Origin: Edolisoma coerulescens
Taxonomy: Eukaryota > Chordata > Aves > Passeriformes > Campephagidae
Assembly: GCA_013397115.1 (NCBI GenBank)
Contig: VWZW01007084.1
Coordinates: 31,840 to 95,839, forward strand
Direction of reading: 5' to 3'
Length of the DNA stretch: 64,000 nt
The notes below the pieces were generated by a model. That model saw only the letters and a program-made list of their open reading frames with translations, had not been told where the DNA came from and did no database searches. The position numbers and the translations under genes are program-made. Shown here piece after piece: positions 61,191 through 64,000 of the stretch. Position 1 is the stretch's first letter. Each line of letters starts with the position of its first letter.

Positions 61191-63639
61191 GATAAGCCAA
61201 GGTCAAATGGGTCTCATGTCCAGCAGGTCAAACGGGAAATAAAACCCAAAGTCATTTAGCAATCAGATGGATTATATTTTTCCATGACTTTTTGGACCAT
61301 GAAATCAAATGGGCATAGACTATTAACAAGGACACAAACACAGCAGTGCATCAACTTCAAATGTTACAAATTCCCAGCTATTCCTACCTTAACCCTTACC
61401 AGGATCCTTAAGAGCTGCCTTGGACACAGTGTAGTGCAAGTGCTTGCTCTAGGCAAGGTCAGACTTTTAGACAAAATTCACCAATAGCCTCTGCTCTACA
61501 GCCATATCAGTGGGTGCCCCGAAATTATTTACATCCTCTGCACACTACTTCAAACCTGCCTCACCAGTTGAGCTTCACCCAAGTTCAGCCCTGATCCCAG
61601 CTGTAATCCTGAGCCAGCAACCTCTGCCTGCCTAGCAGGGAGCTGCTGCCAGAGTCAACATTGAAGTCCCCATCACGGCTGGCAATAAACCCAGCTCGCT
61701 GGTCACTGAGTCTCCACTCTCTGCCCCATGTTTGATGTTGGCCTGACCACAATCTCACACTTAAACCCTTCCTAATTGTGTCAGGGTCACAAAACATAAG
61801 AGGAAACCCAGGTTGCCACCAGCCTAACTCAAGCCCCCTCATAGCTCATCCACGTACCCAATCCCAAATTATGGCCCCTTTTTTTCTGACACAATTTTAA
61901 CAGCAAGTAGGTGGTTGACCAATTCCACCATGGTTCCTCTGCAGAGAACAGTTGGCAGAGTACAGGGTACCTAAATTTTGTTATTCAAAATCAGTTCAGG
62001 CAGATTTGGTATCTTTTTCAGCGAAAAATTGCAGAGAACCACATGTGGTTTTAATGTCAGAGCTCCTGCACTTTGGTAAACCCAAGAAGCAAAATGATTT
62101 CTCAGAATAAAGCAGAGAGACCCTGCCGCCTCTCAGCTCTTTGCTGCTGCCGGCCCCTGAACCTTGCAAAGCTACTGTGCACCCCATGGCAGTGAGCAAT
62201 AGATGGCTGGTACAGTGGCTTGGAGCATTTGGGAATAAGGAGAACTAATTCCATGGTCCACTGCAGTCTTTCTGAACTCTCAGAGGAGGTCCCATCACAA
62301 GATGATTCCAGGTTTTCATAACACAGACTTCTGGAAGGGAAGAGGATACTGACCTAGAGCAGTAGTAACTGATGAGTTTAGTTTTGCCTTACATCAAACT
62401 GACTCAGCCTGCACTGATACCAGCTTGCAATTCTCTCTTAATTGGGAGAATCACTAGGATAGTACTCACTGCCAGAATTTTGGGTCATAAAGTCATTCTC
62501 TGACTCAGAAGAAGGTTTACAACAGCTGTGGCAGTGATATGTACTGTAGGTGAGTCATGCTGAACTATTACCACAAACATAAGAACCTTATAAAACAAAT
62601 ACATAAAGGATTGCACTGACCTATCTAAATTATGATGATACATTCATTGTTCTATAGCAAAAGACTTGACAATGCTTTATTGTGCACTCAGTTTTCAGGA
62701 ACACAAAATTTGAAAAATGAAGTTCCTAAGACACTTCTCCCCACAGAAATCAAAAGCAGCTTTTTTTAAATTCAGAGGCTAAAATTTTAGCTGATATAAA
62801 TTTTCTGGCAGGCATTAAATATGTGGAGGCATACTGGTTTAAAACAGCTCGGCATGTGATTCTAGATTCATGGGACGAAACCCCATGTTTATTGATTATG
62901 TAACTGCAAATGCAGATATGTCTCAAGTGCAGCGTGCAATGTATGTACCAGCATATAACAAAATATTCCATGCATATTCAGAAGCAGAAAATGTTCTTTT
63001 CAATTTAAATTGTATGAGATTTAAATAAATAAATTCTTTGGGGTGTTCAAATCAAGAATTCCAGTGAATAAAATCAAGAAAATACATAAAATATTTATTA
63101 AAGGAATTACTGATCTTCAGTGAATGGATACTGAGGTAACTTCACTGACTCTGTAGGCCCCCAGTACCTGAATATTTAATCCTTTGACTGTGCACTGAGG
63201 CTACTAAAACCAACACCACAAACCGAACTCAGTAACAGTCATGCCAAAGCACTGGGACAACCTCTGGTCTCCAGCCAGAGATTGTGAGGCGTGTGTTTAA
63301 CAAGTCACAAGCATTTTTGGGACAACTGATCTGAGAGAAAAAAAGGATTACAAGACTACCCCGCAGTACCAACTAATCACTGGGAAAACCAAGTGGGGTT
63401 AAAGTGAACTTTGAGATTGTTTCCTCCCTCCTGTTTCTTCTGAACAAGAGTCCTAGTTCGGGTATTAGGTGCTGGGTTTTTATGAGCAGAAAATGAACTG
63501 CCTTTGGTTGAGCAAAGTGGGTTTATAGATGAGGAACTAACCAGTTGCTGTAGCATCTCTAAGGCCACACTCGTGTCTCCGGCTTGAGAAGGCATCAACC
63601 TTCCACCTTCTGCCCTGAGGGAACAAACCCAGCGGAGGC
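61191..63639. other. Noncoding stretch, no gene identified
   Basis: Unique sequence leading to the second CpG island. Open frames up to 85 codons have no family resemblance. A donor-like TAG-GTGAGT at 62,550 (plus) has no convincing partner. Confidence 0.5.
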
Positions 63640-63741
63640 ATCGCAGTGTCTTCAGGCGGCCTCTCAGCCCCCTCTGAGCAGAGATGCCGGGAGGGGGGGC
63701 CGCTGGCAGTCAGCGGCCGCCGGCTCCCCTCTCTCAGGAGC

Positions 63742-63825
63742 CCACAGCGGGGCCGGGGGCTCCCCACAGCGCCCACAGCGGGGCCGGGGGCTCCCCACAG
63801 CGGGACCGGGGGCTCCCCACAGCGC
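63742..63825. repeat. 22-base GC-rich tandem repeat
   Basis: The unit CCACAGCGGGGCCGGGGGCT plus CC occurs at 63,742-63,763, 63,773-63,794 and 63,795-63,816 (the last with one G-to-A change). A 9-base partial unit lies at 63,764-63,772 and another partial unit starts at 63,817. As 22 is not a multiple of three, copy-number change would shift any reading frame, which argues against coding use. Confidence 0.9.
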
Positions 63826-63844
63826 CCGCGGCCCCCCCGCCCAC

Positions 63845-63971
63845 CTGGGCCGGCCCGCGGAGCCCGCCGCCCCCGGGCATCACTGCGGCAGCGGCCCCGG
63901 CGCTCCCGGGGGCCGGGCCGGCTGCTCCCGCTCGCTGCCTGGCTGTTTCCTTCATGATTCTCCTTCGCCAT
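63845..63971 (-). other. Possible first coding exon, minus strand, inside CpG island
   Basis: On the minus strand an ATG at 63,971 sits in a good initiation context (purine at -3, G at +4). A second ATG at 63,955 opens an alanine/glycine-rich frame (MKETARQRAGAAGPAPGS). A strong donor, CCCAG then GTGGGC, falls after 63,845, giving 127 bases from the first ATG (phase 1) or 111 bases, exactly 37 codons, from the second (phase 0). Neither peptide is recognised. The plus strand also has a frame open from 63,684 to the window end, so strand is not settled. Confidence 0.25.
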
Positions 63972-64000
63972 CTCCCTCTCCCCCTGAGGGGGAACGGGAG

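Larger units (their letters stand above)
63640..64000. promoter_or_regulatory. CpG island, cut by the window end
   Basis: GC content rises steeply from about 63,640 and reaches above 80 percent at 63,690-63,930, with dense CpG including GGCCGCCGG and many CCGG and CGCG words. The edge of the window cuts it. On the minus strand, GAGATGGCGAAGG near 63,971 resembles the YY1 element often found at vertebrate start codons. Probable promoter/first-exon region of a gene that may run leftward into this window or rightward out of it. Confidence 0.75.

Noticed and set aside
1..64000. CRISPR arrays, operons, phage genes, endogenous retroviral genes, tRNA or rRNA genes
   Set aside because: None seen: no regularly spaced direct repeats, no retroviral gag/pol/env-like frames or paired LTRs, and no cloverleaf-like gene was recognised.

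Overview
The window looks like vertebrate nuclear DNA, most likely from a bird. The main evidence is at least five clear CR1 LINE fragments, all truncated at the 5' end and several ending in the ATTCTATG-type tail of CR1. Other evidence is a moderately AT-rich, SINE-poor background and two sharply bounded CpG islands. A few strongly decayed amniote-age retroposon pieces (old CR1/L3-like and MIR-like) are also visible. Crocodilian or turtle DNA is a weaker alternative, because those genomes usually keep the old elements in better shape. No protein-coding gene, tRNA, rRNA or known microRNA can be identified with confidence. Most of the window reads as intron or intergenic DNA.

Layout. 1-16.87 kb is noncoding, with short simple repeats and a small CpG-rich patch at about 15.03-15.26 kb. 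16.87-17.87 kb is a CpG island, interrupted by a 193-base run of N next to a four-run G-quadruplex motif; it is the best promoter candidate. 17.87-60.28 kb is mostly unique noncoding DNA. It carries CR1 copies at 18.26-18.66, 23.04-23.68, 36.19-36.46 and 39.71-39.86 kb (all plus strand), plus older retroposon pieces at about 21.6, 30.2, 38.9, 45.1, 50.3 and 53.0 kb. 60.28-61.19 kb holds two adjacent minus-strand CR1 pieces: a reverse-transcriptase segment and a separate C-terminal/3' end copy. 63.64-64.0 kb is the start of a second CpG island, cut by the window end, with a 22-base GC-rich tandem repeat and a possible minus-strand first exon.

Several short open segments are bounded by good splice signals: plus strand at 46.1, 51.6 and 59.2 kb, minus strand at 11.8 and 33.8 kb. 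They are the only candidates for coding exons. None matches a protein family I recognise, so they are given low confidence. The two CpG islands could serve genes whose exons lie largely outside the window. I did not find a convincing undescribed system; the items most worth checking are the phase-compatible plus-strand exon candidates, the two islands and the RFX-like inverted repeat at 59.0 kb.
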